Assembly: GCF_040954835.1 (NCBI RefSeq)
Contig: NC_090703.1
Span: 20,287,444 to 20,351,443, forward strand
DNA: 64,000 nt
Reading direction: 5' to 3'
From: Lepisosteus oculatus
Taxonomy: Eukaryota > Chordata > Actinopteri > Semionotiformes > Lepisosteidae
Shown: piece after piece, positions 1 through 12,200 of the stretch
Layout: each line of letters begins with the position of its first letter
Numbering within the stretch: the stretch's first letter is position 1
Notes under the pieces: generated by a model
What the model saw: the letters and a program-made list of their open reading frames with translations, nothing else
Told to the model about the DNA's origin: nothing
Database searches by the model: none
Made by a program: the position numbers and the translations under genes

Positions 1-169
1 TATACCATACTGTATCTTAGTTAGTTCCAGCAATATTTCTGACACCGCCGCTACTGCATGAAGGAAAAAGTAGTTAAGTTGCTCAGCTCAGGCAGTCCGT
101 GTTAGCCGAACTGCAGAAGAAGCACTCAGTAATGTGGGTAACTGTGTGTTCTCCTCTGCCACTTCACAG

Positions 170-286
170 GATAAGGGCGCAGCCAGCATGTTTCTGTCTG
201 ACCACATGCTGAAGGAGAACTGGACTGGCTACTACAGCCAAGGCTCCATGTTCTTTGATAACTGCAGTCAGCTCATCAAACCACAG
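170..286 (+). CDS. TMEM87A: TMEM87A in-window exon 1
   Basis: 117 nt, phase 0 at both ends, between a cacttcacag acceptor and a gtataa donor. It encodes [11 protein letters not shown] to SQLIKPQ, with a glycosylation-type NWT and the FDNCSQL stretch of the luminal domain (human FQNCSEL). Confidence 0.88.
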
Positions 287-3200
287 GTATAACACTCAAG
301 TTCACTTTGGCAGGATTTGTTTTGGGCAAACCCTTGATATACGTGTCCTTGTTCTGGGTGGTGTGTGGCTGTTGCTTCTGGTCAGACCTTTTGGTGTGTG
401 AACTAACTCCTCCCCCCAACCCCACAAGGGCCTGCCTCCTGTTAAAGCTCAACAAACAGGAAGTGTGAGGGGAAATTATCTACAAATTATCTATCAAATA
501 CACTACTGGACTTGTCAGCATGCTGTGCCAGTATTTGCCATTTGCCATTTCACCCAGCTGAAATCCTCAGTCTGCTGAATGAGCTTTTAATGGATGTTTT
601 TGGAAAAAGTACACATCTAGAAATATATAAAATTGTCAACACATTATATAAAGACAATTTGACAGTTTTACGGTTTGGCATACAGTTGTAATGCCAGGTG
701 TTTTAAAGGGTTTTTATATCACAATTCATTATATAATCTGTTTTTGAATGATCTTATGAAGTATGTGGAGTATAAGAAGACACAAGTTTGCCAATTACCA
801 GAGACTAAATCCTGTGTTTGTTCATGAAGGGAACAGATACAAATACTCGTTTTTGCTAACAGTTCTGGTTCACAGGTTATACCATGTCCATCACTGTGCT
901 GTATGCCAATTTTTCTTGTTATGTTTTCAGATTTACTATAAGGAATTTATCCCATATCAGGCCCTGACCAGCGAGGTAAGTAGGCTACCTAATTTTTACC
1001 TGCAAACCACATCACATTACATGAGAGAATAAAGCTTTCTATATGTAGACTTCTTCTACATATAGAGTTTTTCCATCTTAGGAGGAAGGAAATAACTTTC
1101 AGAAATAATATTGAAATAAGCCCACAAACTTTTTTTAAAAAAGGAAATTTAAAGAGAGCAGAGAGGGAGAGTAGGGTAAGCTCTTTGTGTTTTTCTTTAA
1201 GGAAGGAGATCAGATATTGAAAAGGAGAAAACTGAAATAATCATTAGTATTATACCGAATGCTTATCTCGTGAAGCAACGCCAACAATCGGCAGAGCAAC
1301 AATCATTTGGTGGCTACAAAATGGTCCAGGCAGAAAGAAAAACTGAAAATGAAAACATAGCTTTGTGCTGTCAGTCATTACAAATTACCTCTTGACATGA
1401 TTAACAGGTTTAGCTTGCATAACCGACACAGCCTTATCATCTGCCAATACAGCGCGGCCATACTGCCTGCTAACTCACCAGCATTGCTGAATGTAAGGCA
1501 GTGAAAATGTGCTGTCAGAGTGATGACGTTGGATGGTTGGGTTGGCTGGGGAAAACCAAGGGTCTGGCAGAATGAAATAAATAAAGGACACCTCTCTTCT
1601 CAGACATGGTGATCAGGAAGTGACTGAGTGGTGGGTGTTGCTGTCATGTGAGAAACAAGAATGAAAATGAAGAAAGTAGAAACCCCTCAAAAAACATGTT
1701 AGTAGATAGGAGGCTGCAGATGAGCTCTAATTCCTTGCTGTTATTTGTGTGTAGTTGTTAGTTTGTGTAGAGACAACCATATTAGAACATAATTGAAGTT
1801 ACAAATGTTCAACTTGCCTTTGGTAGGAGGGAGGTCATTGATGGAAGGCTCTTGTCCAGCCTATTCTTGAAAGATCCTAAATATTCCATTACAGTGTCAT
1901 GGCTGTGTAGCTCGTTCCACACACCCACAACCCTTTGTTTGAAGAAACGTCTCCTGATTTCTCTCTTAACTACACTGCCCTTTCATTTCCATTGGTGTTG
2001 TTTGGTTTGGTGTAGGGCTTCTCAGATGGGCTGGAGTCGTTTAAAAAAAACAACTGAAATTTATGTTTTATTAAAGGGAAGTAAACCTCAAAACAAGACC
2101 TTCCCCCAAAGATGGAGCGAGAAACCTGTGAGTATAACCCTCCTGCTGTTTCAGATAGCTGTTGTATTTTCCTCCCCAGTGTAACAGGAACAAGTGGACT
2201 GAATGGTGAAGTAAAATAAAGACATTCAACCTAAAAAGTTATTCCCCTTCCACAGCTCCTTAATATTATAACACCTTAAAAAGTTAAACTGTGCAAATAT
2301 GAAGTATAGAACAATATGATTTTATTCTGAGAACAACCCTTTGGGCCTACCTGGTGTCCTTGTTTTTCCTTAGTGATTGTGCTATGTCAAGTCTTGAAAC
2401 ATACCAGCATGTCTTCATAATCTGTTACCTCCAGTATTAACCTGGTGAATGTCACAGCTTAGTTAGAGCCCGTGTCTGTGGCACAGGGCACAAGGTGTGA
2501 CTAAGAGCACACACCCACTTTTCCCTCCAGGAGGGGTTGCCAGCCCATCATAAGGGCACAGAAAGTGGCAGGAGCCGCGGCAACCCCCGATATGAGCCAA
2601 CGCCCCTTCTGAGAGGGCGGAGCGGTTAGCGAAAAACCGAAAAGAAAACGCCCGAAAAGGGGGAAACGCACAACAAAAAGGAAAGAAGAAAAAGGCGGCA
2701 CCCGGGCTGGACTTACCCTGTTTAACAGGGTCCAGTCTGGGATAGCAGGCAGGCAGCACAAGGCCAAATATAATACTCAGCATGGGAAAACCAGTCAGCC
2801 TGCCCCGGTAGAGATGCATGACGGGACAGGCAAAAAGAAAATAAAAATGCAGAAAAACAGCAGCCTTGCGCTCAGGTACAGTCCCCTCTAGGACTGCCGG
2901 TGGAAGTTCCTCCCCTTCTGGGGATCCCTGCTCGTCCCTCCGGGGAGGCGTTCAGTGTGTCTTTAAAGAGCCCTCACAGCTGTGGCTCGTCCTCGTTCAG
3001 CCAGTGCCGCTGTGGTTATAAAGGCAATGCGCATTGCCACAATGGTTGTTAACAAGTTTCCAGTTATATCTTACATCTTGTTCACTGATGTTAAGCTATT
3101 TTCTTGCTACAGACTCTCAATGCAGTCGCTAAGGCCTGGCAGGACAGACCCTACATGTTCATTGTGAAGATTGTGACCATTAGGCATGATGACAACAAGA

Positions 3201-6200
3201 GCACCCAGCAGGCCTATGATGATTCCACTGGGGAGTTGACCAGTAAGAACATGCATCCCGGGATTGTAATATCATGGAATCTCCTATATGAAATCATGAT
3301 GTTGTCACGGAAGTAAGATCCCTCACAGTGACATCTTGATAAGGCATATACACATCAGAAACGCAGAAAAAGATTTGAAAGCATTGTAAAAGGAAAGTTA
3401 AATGAAATATGTATTTTAACTAACTCTAAGATGAAAGTGGTGAATTCCTGTGAACTGCAGGGACTCTGGCTCTTGGTGTTTTGAGTCTTTCAAACGAAAC
3501 CTCCCAAACGGAACATGGAAATGGCAGAACCACAAGCTTTCTGACGCTCTTTTTCTTTTTCCTTCCTTTGTTGGTTTTGCTGTGGCGTGCAGCTGTGCTG
3601 ATGTGTTTTTTCCCCTCTCCCCCCCAGTGACTGTGGAGATGAAGGGGCCCCGCGAGTACTCCTCCCCAGCTGATTGGCCCCTCATGATCGTGAGTCTGCC
3701 AGTGTTTCGGATCACCGTGCGAGGAGGGCAGCGGGGTGTATTAATGTCAGTGTGGGGGCAACTGTTGCCAAAACGTCCCCACAAAAATGGCAGCTCCTGA
3801 TACTGTGGGGCGTTTCATTTGAGTAGACTTTTGAAAAAGTAAAGGAAAATTAAAATGTGCGTAAGTAGGAAGTCCCCACAGATATGGGAAAACCAGGGGT
3901 GTATGTACTGTATGAGAGAGAGACAGGCTAAATGCGCTTTTCTCTTGACCAAACCACTGGTTTACTTCCTTGATGAAAATCAGTGATTTGTTTTTATGCT
4001 TCCTAGTTGTGGTTCACTATTTCTGTTTGTCCAGGCAGCCACCAGTGTAAATTCTGCCTTGCGTTGAGAACCGGCGTCGTAAATGCTTAACTGAAATGCC
4101 CTCTTGGTTGTGCCCTGTCAACAGTTCTTCATGGTGATGTGCATCGTTTACGTGCTCTTTGGGGCGCTGTGGCTCCTTTGGTGCATCTGCTACTGGAAAG
4201 ACCTGCTACGCATCCAGTTCTGGATTGGGGCCGTCATCCTGCTGGGAATGCTGGAGAAGGCTGTGTTCTATTCCGAGTACCAGAACATCCGCTATAAGGG
4301 CGAATACAGTAAGGCTGGTCCTCCATGCAGTGCCCTAATGTTCAGAACTGGTACACGGGAAAACATTGTGAGCAAGTGCAATGCATGAGCCCTCTCTTTA
4401 ATATGTGCAGCAAAATGCTGGATTTCTGTTCCTCAATGGTTGTGAAACTGGAACATTTATGACCCAGTTTAATTTAATGCAAATAATTTCTGGTAAATCA
4501 GGTATTTTAGGAAAAATTTAGCTAAAAGATGTGATAATGTCTTATGGTAACACCTCTCTAAAATATGTAAAAAGAACTAGTTGACTTTTCCACATTTGTT
4601 TGAAGATGTATTGACCTTCATTTGGGACCTTGAGTTTTAATTTTTTAGAAATAAGCAGTAGTTCTCATATTGCGATAAGAAGGTGTGTCACATTAGTCCT
4701 GTCAATTGTACTTTGAACCTCTACATCATCCCCGCCACACAGTTTTTGCTATATTGATTTCTTCTTCAGACACCTGCAAGACGGTGTCTGATTTCAGAGA
4801 TCTGCCGCAGGTCATGTGGCCCAACAGGCAGGGCGATCGTGGCTCAAAAGAATAACCAAACCATAGCTGCTTCTTTGGAAAGCGTCTGTTCAAAAACAAA
4901 AGATGAGACTTTATACCTGGCCAATTATTTTTTTTTATGAACTGCTTTTATGTTTGGAAACATTACATGCATCGTTTTGTCTCCTGGGAAAAAAAACAGG
5001 TCAGTTCTGGAATGCTTTGTTAAATGTTAAATTGGTACCCCTGCAAATTTCCTAATTGACATTTGTAAGAGATCTTTTTGGAAAATACTTGTAGCAAAAT
5101 AGTTTAGAAAGCCAAGTGATTAGTACTGGGAACCGCCCACTGGCATGGAGAGGAGAAGGAACATACAGAGCTCTGTTCTCTGTCTGGGATACCAGTGTCC
5201 TGTGCCGCTGTCTCTCTTCAGTCCAGGGCGCAGTGATCTTCGCAGAGCTCCTCTCGGCCCTGAAGCGATCCCTGGCACGCATCCTCGTCCTCATCGTCAG
5301 CCTTGGCTATGGCATTGTGAAGTGAGTTCCTTTTATAACCAGTGTGCGGCCGGTCGGTGCTGTGGTCCCCGAGAGTCTGCGGGAACTCCAGACTGGCACA
5401 AACCATTTTATTCCTAGTCCCTTGCTTTCTTTGTGCTGCTGTGAAGTATGGTCTACAGGAATTGTAGTATTTGTAAATTTGTCAATTGCCCATAAGTGAG
5501 CTTCAGAATCGGGAAAAGGACAGGAGAACACAGACTCTTAAATGCCTTGAACTGATTGATTTGTTAGTGGTGTTTAAAGCTCCTCTGGGATGTGTGCGCT
5601 ACGAGCTTTAGAAGGAACCAGGTTGTTGGTCCTGTGCTTGCCTTGTTCCCATGTGTACCTGCTGTTGTGTTCTTCCCTCAGGCCCAGGCTAGGCACCACA
5701 GTTCACAGACTGGCAGCTGTGGGGCTGCTGTATTTGCTCTTCTCCTCTGTGGAAGGCGTCCTCAGGGTTACTGGGGTGAGTGCCAGTCCATCTTATGGTG
5801 GCATTGTGGGCACAGAGTGGAACCGCGATCTCGGAAACTGAAGTCCGTCACTTTACGTTCATGACTCAGCAGTGCTCAACCCTGGTCACGGTAGTGCCAT
5901 AATCCTGCAGGTGTTCTAGGACACTCTGAAATCATCACTTTAAGACTTTCATTCTGATCAGTTTAGAAGGTTCATTGGTGAAGTCCAATAAGAAAAGGGC
6001 AGCTGTGGTCCTTGAGAGATCCAGGATTATTTAATGATCTCTAAGCTATTTGACTGAGTGAGCAGTAAAAGTCTGCTTAAGTACTCAAAACAAAACTGTT
6101 CCAGCTTTTTTTGTAATTGATAAAATGAGGGGAAGCTATAAAATCTCCTGAAATGTTGGGCTCAATCCTACTGTACACAATTACAGACATCGGTAATGAC

Positions 6201-9200
6201 CCTGTCCATTTCCAGCAATATTTTTCACTGATTTAGAAAGTATATAATGCTTTTAAACTTTATAAGTTTATGATGGTCTATCCCCAGAGTTGATTAAACA
6301 CATTTTTATCCTAGCAAATGGTAGTGAATTAATTATGCCACAGGGTGTGAATACTTATTTGTAGAATGCTACGGAGTTCCAGAAATAAGTATGAACACCA
6401 TGTGAATGGTCAATCCTGACTGAACTGTCGGCCTCTGTTTTTGAGTGAAGAGCTGATCTGGTTTGAGGGTGAAACAGGCAATCGCTGCCAAGTCCTGTGT
6501 GCGACGTAATGTGTCCATTCAATTTTAGAATTATAGCAGTATAACAAAGTGAATGCCAGTGGGCACCGAAGGTCATCTAATCTCTCTTCTTCTCCAGGGT
6601 TTCTATGGGACTGTGGCACTGGTGGCCAACCTCAGCCTTTCCTTGATTGACTCCTGTGTGATGTGGTGGATATCCTTTCCTTATACCCAGGGTCTTACAA
6701 ATACAGTCCATGTACAGTAGTTAGAAGCCGGTGGTCAGAGTTACTCATCCATTCACTTACATAAAGTCAAGGAGAGTAAAGGAGTGCCCATTTCTAGACC
6801 CCGAGGGTTAGGCCTCTCAGTTAATAAGGTTAAAGAGGTACAACAAAGGTAATTACCTCGATTTCCTCATTAAGAGCCACTTTGGAACAAAAAGTACATG
6901 AGGTGGAATAACTAGCAAACTAGGGATTAAAAGTTTACTTTAGGTTTTTAGCATTAAAAAGACAATTATATTGCAGCTGATTATTCAGATTGAATAAAAA
7001 TAAATTAAATAAACAGTGACATCCCTAAGCAGATAGGATATTTTGGACATTTAGATTTTTTTTCTGAAGCCTATCTTTAGATAGGTATATTTGGAGGTAT
7101 AACCAGTGTTATAACTGTCCCATTTCTCACATGACAGTAATGTGATTTACCATAGCTAATGTTATTAGGATTGCTAACAGCTAGTATAAGCATATACCCA
7201 TCCATCCAACTGCTTCTTCCAATTCAGGGTTTTGGGGGAGCCAGAGCCTAATCATGGCAAGCCATGGGTACAAGGTGGGGTATGTCTGTCCATCACAGGG
7301 CAGACACACAAACACACACACTCACACTTAGGAACAATTTTCCCAGTAGTCAGTTAAGCTACCGGTATGTCTTTGGACTGTGGGAGGAAACCGGAGCATC
7401 TGGAGGTAACCCAGGCAAACACGGAGCGAACATACAAACTCCATGCAGATAGCACCCTGGTAATCGAACCCAGGGCCCCAGTGCTGCGAGACAGCAATGC
7501 CAACCAATATGCCCCCAGGCCACCCTGGTATAAGCTGCTGCAAAAATATACTGCATAGGAATGTACAGTGAAAGCAAGGTAAATTTATGCAAATGTAAAT
7601 TTACCCTTGAGTTAAGGTGTGCCATAATAGTGTAGATCTACCATGGCCTAGTTCAGGTCCAGAAACCATTGATCTGCTGATTATGGTTTTAACCAATGTC
7701 GTCCATCATTGTTCCTGAACTGCAGCTCACGTCTTCATTAGCCTCTCCCAGACCATCCGTCTCCTGAAGTTGCGCAAGAACGTGGTGAAGCTCGCCCTGT
7801 ACCGGCACTTCACCAACACCCTCATATTCTCAGTCCTGGGTGAGAGGCCACTGCTGACCCTACAGCCAGGGGGTGGGGGTGGACTGTCTGGATGTGGGCT
7901 TCCGACTGTCATCTCCTCATGCGCTCGTGCGGCTAGCATCAACATGGCCCGCTTCATCATGAAGCTCTACAGAGCCTGCGGTTTAGCCATGTGGCCTTGT
8001 GAGCTGTATGGTTTTTGATAGAATTACTAAGGCAGTGATTACTAATGCTGAGGTCTGTTAACTTGGTTTAAGCCCATATTCTCATACATGAAGCAGGGCA
8101 GCCAGCTTATCAGTGCTGCAGGACTTCTTTTGGATTGCAGTGAGGAATTGATCTGTGCTCAGAGTGGGGCTGCCTGATTCAGTAGCAGTAGGAGAGATTC
8201 CACAATCTAATGATTCAAGAAGAGTAATGGGATAATCAAGACTTTTATCTACAAGGAAACCAAGATCTTAAATTGCCTGTAGCTGATTTCTTGATTAGTC
8301 TCTTGTGGCATCGGAGAATTAACTGATGTTAGTTAGCCAAGTGGGTTTTGATTCCTCCTGTAAATTTTGAAGTGCCATAATCATGATGCGAACCTTGATT
8401 CAGTACTATCTGTGTTCTGTTGGATAAGCATGTGGAGTCTACTTTGCCTAGAAATAAGATTTTCAATCCCCAAAGTAACAGAGCAAACTTGCCTCTTTGT
8501 GTCTTTGGAAAGTGCTCATACACTATTGCTAGTCCCAGAACATCATCAATTATATCTCTACCTAAAAAATAATCTTTTTCTATTTTTGTATTTATGTTCT
8601 CAGCTTCTATGATTTTCATCATTTGGACAACAAAAGTATTTAAGATGGCGGACTGTCAGACGGTGAGTTTGTTTTCAGCTCCATTGAGCCTGTAATATGT
8701 TGTAATAGCTCAAGAAGAAAAAAAAAAGAAGAGGCTCCACAGCCGAAACGTTGAGTTTTCTTTCTTCTCTTTTCAGCATGGAATAAACCTATTACTTGTT
8801 TCTTTGCAGTCTGTACAGTATATGTTTTATTGTAATACCATAAATGTTATAAATAAACCATGGGCAAGGATATTAAAGTGCCCTTTCATTAGGTTCTTGG
8901 CTTAAGGGTTTTAAATGTTAGTGTCATAGATAATAGCTTGACACCATTGGCTCCTTGGCCAAGCACACACATTACTTTTTAATCTAAAAAAGCTCTCATA
9001 AAAAAATAATTTATTTTGTAATAACTGTCTTAGTTATTAGTAAAATAGTAGTAAAATGTGCAGTTGTTGATCGATCACAGTGGGCTGGTCCAGAGCTCTC
9101 TCATATTAAACTGAGCAGTGTTAGTTTTAATACGAACACTGAGTTGACACAACTGTCTGGAGCCAGTGTACGTACAAACACACATGCAACATGGATGGCC

Positions 9201-12200
9201 TGATGGAGAGAGTCATGCATATTTGTGCTGCATAGCTCTGTGTTGACAGTCAGTCAGTTACACTCTTTTTAGAGGGCTGGTTATTTGAAGTCGGTTCTGT
9301 AGAAAACTGTGAGAAAACCCCACCCTTGCTATCTGAACTGTGTTTGCAGGGCTGGAGGGATTTGTGGGTGGATGATGCCTTCTGGCGGCTGCTGTTCTCT
9401 ACCATCCTTTTGGTCATCATGGTTCTGCTCAGACCTTCTGTCAACAGCCAGAGGTAACTGAGCTCTCTGGGGGCCTGACAGGCTCTTCTGAAGTTTACTC
9501 TGCTAAATATGCACTCGTTTCTTACCTTGCTCTCGCCGTTTTCTATCCCAATTTTGCTGTTTAACTACACGTTGAAAATGCTTTGTAAGAACAATTTCAG
9601 ATTTCCCCTACATATGCATACTTGTGGCTAATCATATCAATGATTAGAGCAGAGTGGAAGCACTGCACCCACAAGAAAGCATAATGAAAACACTGTAAAT
9701 TAGACTAATGTGCAGAGAAAGCATAATAAAGGTTCACAGTGTTCACAAAATCACCGGAGTGAAGCTTGACGCTGAATTTCCAGCTCAAAATATTCTGAAA
9801 CTATTACACAATAACAGAGGGTTTCAAATACATTTTTGGGCAGTATTCTTGAGACACAGCTGGATGTTGATCTTGAGTTGAAAGATACAGTATTAATCTG
9901 TAAAGACAGCATTAAGCTTTACCTCAGATAAGAATTGGTCCTTAATGCTAGTGCACTGTCAAAATGTAATACTGATCAGCTGTTTGCTATTTTTGACTGT
10001 GTGAACGGACATCTTATACTGATTTGCTCACTAGTGAGATTTCAACTCAGGTTTTCTAGTGCTCTGCTGATCAGTACATTATGTAACAGTACACACACAT
10101 GTATTAAAAGTAGATTTTCACCCCAGCAAAGTGGCGTCTTTGTCTCACTCTGTACCAATTTTATAAATTATAATTTATCTTTCAGATTAAGGGCAAGTCA
10201 CACTGGATTGTATCTGAATAAAGAATGATAAAGGGCCCAAGCACTAGCACTGGAACTAGAAATTTAGGAATATATCATAATCAAGAAAGCCTTAATTAAA
10301 CGTTAATGTATGATAAATATTGATAAATTGAAAGAAAAGAAAAATCTCTTACAGACAAAACTTCAGTGCAACAGATGAGTAAGGACTGGAGTTCCCCAAG
10401 CTTTTGAATAATGCAGTAAGGCAGAGGTAACAAGTTGCATTGCTGAAAGGCCAGTGGTTTGGCAGCTGGTTGAGATCTCTTCAACAGCTGCACCTGCTGA
10501 CCCGGGAAAAGCTATTTAATTGGTCCAGCAGGTTTAGCCAGTTCATTAAGAACTCGGAAACGCCGTCCCACCAGGATCAGGACTGGACACCCATGCAGTA
10601 CACTTTCCAGGAATAAAGAATAAACATACTTGTTGCCTTTGAAAAGCCTGTGAAGCAGCTCAGCCCCCTCTTGTTCCATACAGGTTTTCCTACTCCCCAC
10701 TGATTGATGAGGATGAGGAGGATGAAGCCAAAGAACCCATGCTGAACGAAGCATTTGGTAAGGCTGAATGATCATGGGGTAACAGACGTGTATAACAGCC
10801 AACATTCCTTGACTGTTTTTTGAGCAAATCCCAGAGCAATTGTAGGCAACTTGATAAGCTAGTACTATGTAGAGTGGATGAATGTGAAGGGCACATGATC
10901 AGTCTATTCACACTGCTCTTGTTTCTCTTTGCCAAGTGGAGAAGTGTCTTGTCACTGGTGTCATTATGAGACCTCGTACAAAGTTAGTCCTGTGTTCGTC
11001 TTCACGAGGTTCTCCCTGAATTTGAGTTGCCATGAGCAACTGTGTCATTGCTTGTAAAGCTTTATGGTAGTAGTAAGGAAAGCAAACAGTTTGAACAGAT
11101 TCAACCTCAAAGCACTACACTGAAAACAGTGACCATTGGATTCCATCCCTGGTACTGGGCTGCCACTTTCTCTACTGGTTTTTGTTCCAATTGAGCTCTA
11201 TCTCCTTAGAGCCAGTTTGATGACTTCATTGATATGCTTGCAGGTTTAGACTTGGGAAGCCTGTTTCTGCACTGTCATTAGTTGAAAGAACTACGTCAAG
11301 AATACCAATTCCAACAACATAAGAATACAGAACTTTAAATAGCCTCTAATCTGCTTGATTATACTTATTTCAGACTGGACATTTCCTAATAGGTGATCAA
11401 TTGATGATAAGCAGAATAAATGATGAACAGAGTAAGGTAGGAAATGGAGCAGAAATATTAAGTCCCAAGGTAATAGAAATGGTTAATAAAATAAATTCCA
11501 CAGGATACATGTCTGGCAATTCCCTGTAGCTTGTTACCTCAAATTCAGACATAGGAGTGTTTTGAGAAGTTTGTTTTTGATTAACGAATTTTAAACTAAA
11601 AGCAAATCCAAAAATATAAAATCCATAAAGGAGATTCAGATTGATATCGAGTAGGAAATGAGTAAAAGAATGAACCATCAGGGAGAAAAGTATACATTTA
11701 CCAGTATTCAAAATATAGAAGAGGGTGAGTAGACTGTGTCCATCCCATTGTTTGTCTTTTTCATAGAGGGAATGAAGATGAGAACAACAAAAACTGAAAG
11801 CAATGGCACCCCAAAAACTTCAAACAAAGAGGTGAGCATAGTCCGGCAGTCAGGTCTGTCTGCACTGCACTCTGCAGTGTGTTCTGGGAGTATTGCAATT
11901 AGCTTAACTACAGTAGCTGATTAATAGCATATAAAATCATCTTCTAACAGTCGAAGGAGCTAGATAGGCTGAGTGGATGCCTCTCACCTTTAATTATTCT
12001 TAAGTTCTTATGGTTCTGTCTGTGGTGCCCTCTGCAGAGTGTGAGCACACCAAGAGAGAGCGATTCTGTCTGTACAGTAGAGTTGCCACATTACTGCAGG
12101 TTCCTGAGCATTGGTACTCCATTAAACTTGCATCATTCTTTGATCTCTTATATATTTAATTCATATTCAGAACACTTATAAATGTTAAACATTTCATCAA

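Noticed and set aside
2463-2819. 118-codon open frame on the minus strand
   Set aside because: It lies in a CpG- and pyrimidine-rich block and shows no domain, no splice context and low-complexity composition.
3450-3800. 116-codon plus-strand frame around TMEM87A exon 4
   Set aside because: Only 3628-3689 is real coding, supported by splice sites and homology; the rest is read-through into introns.
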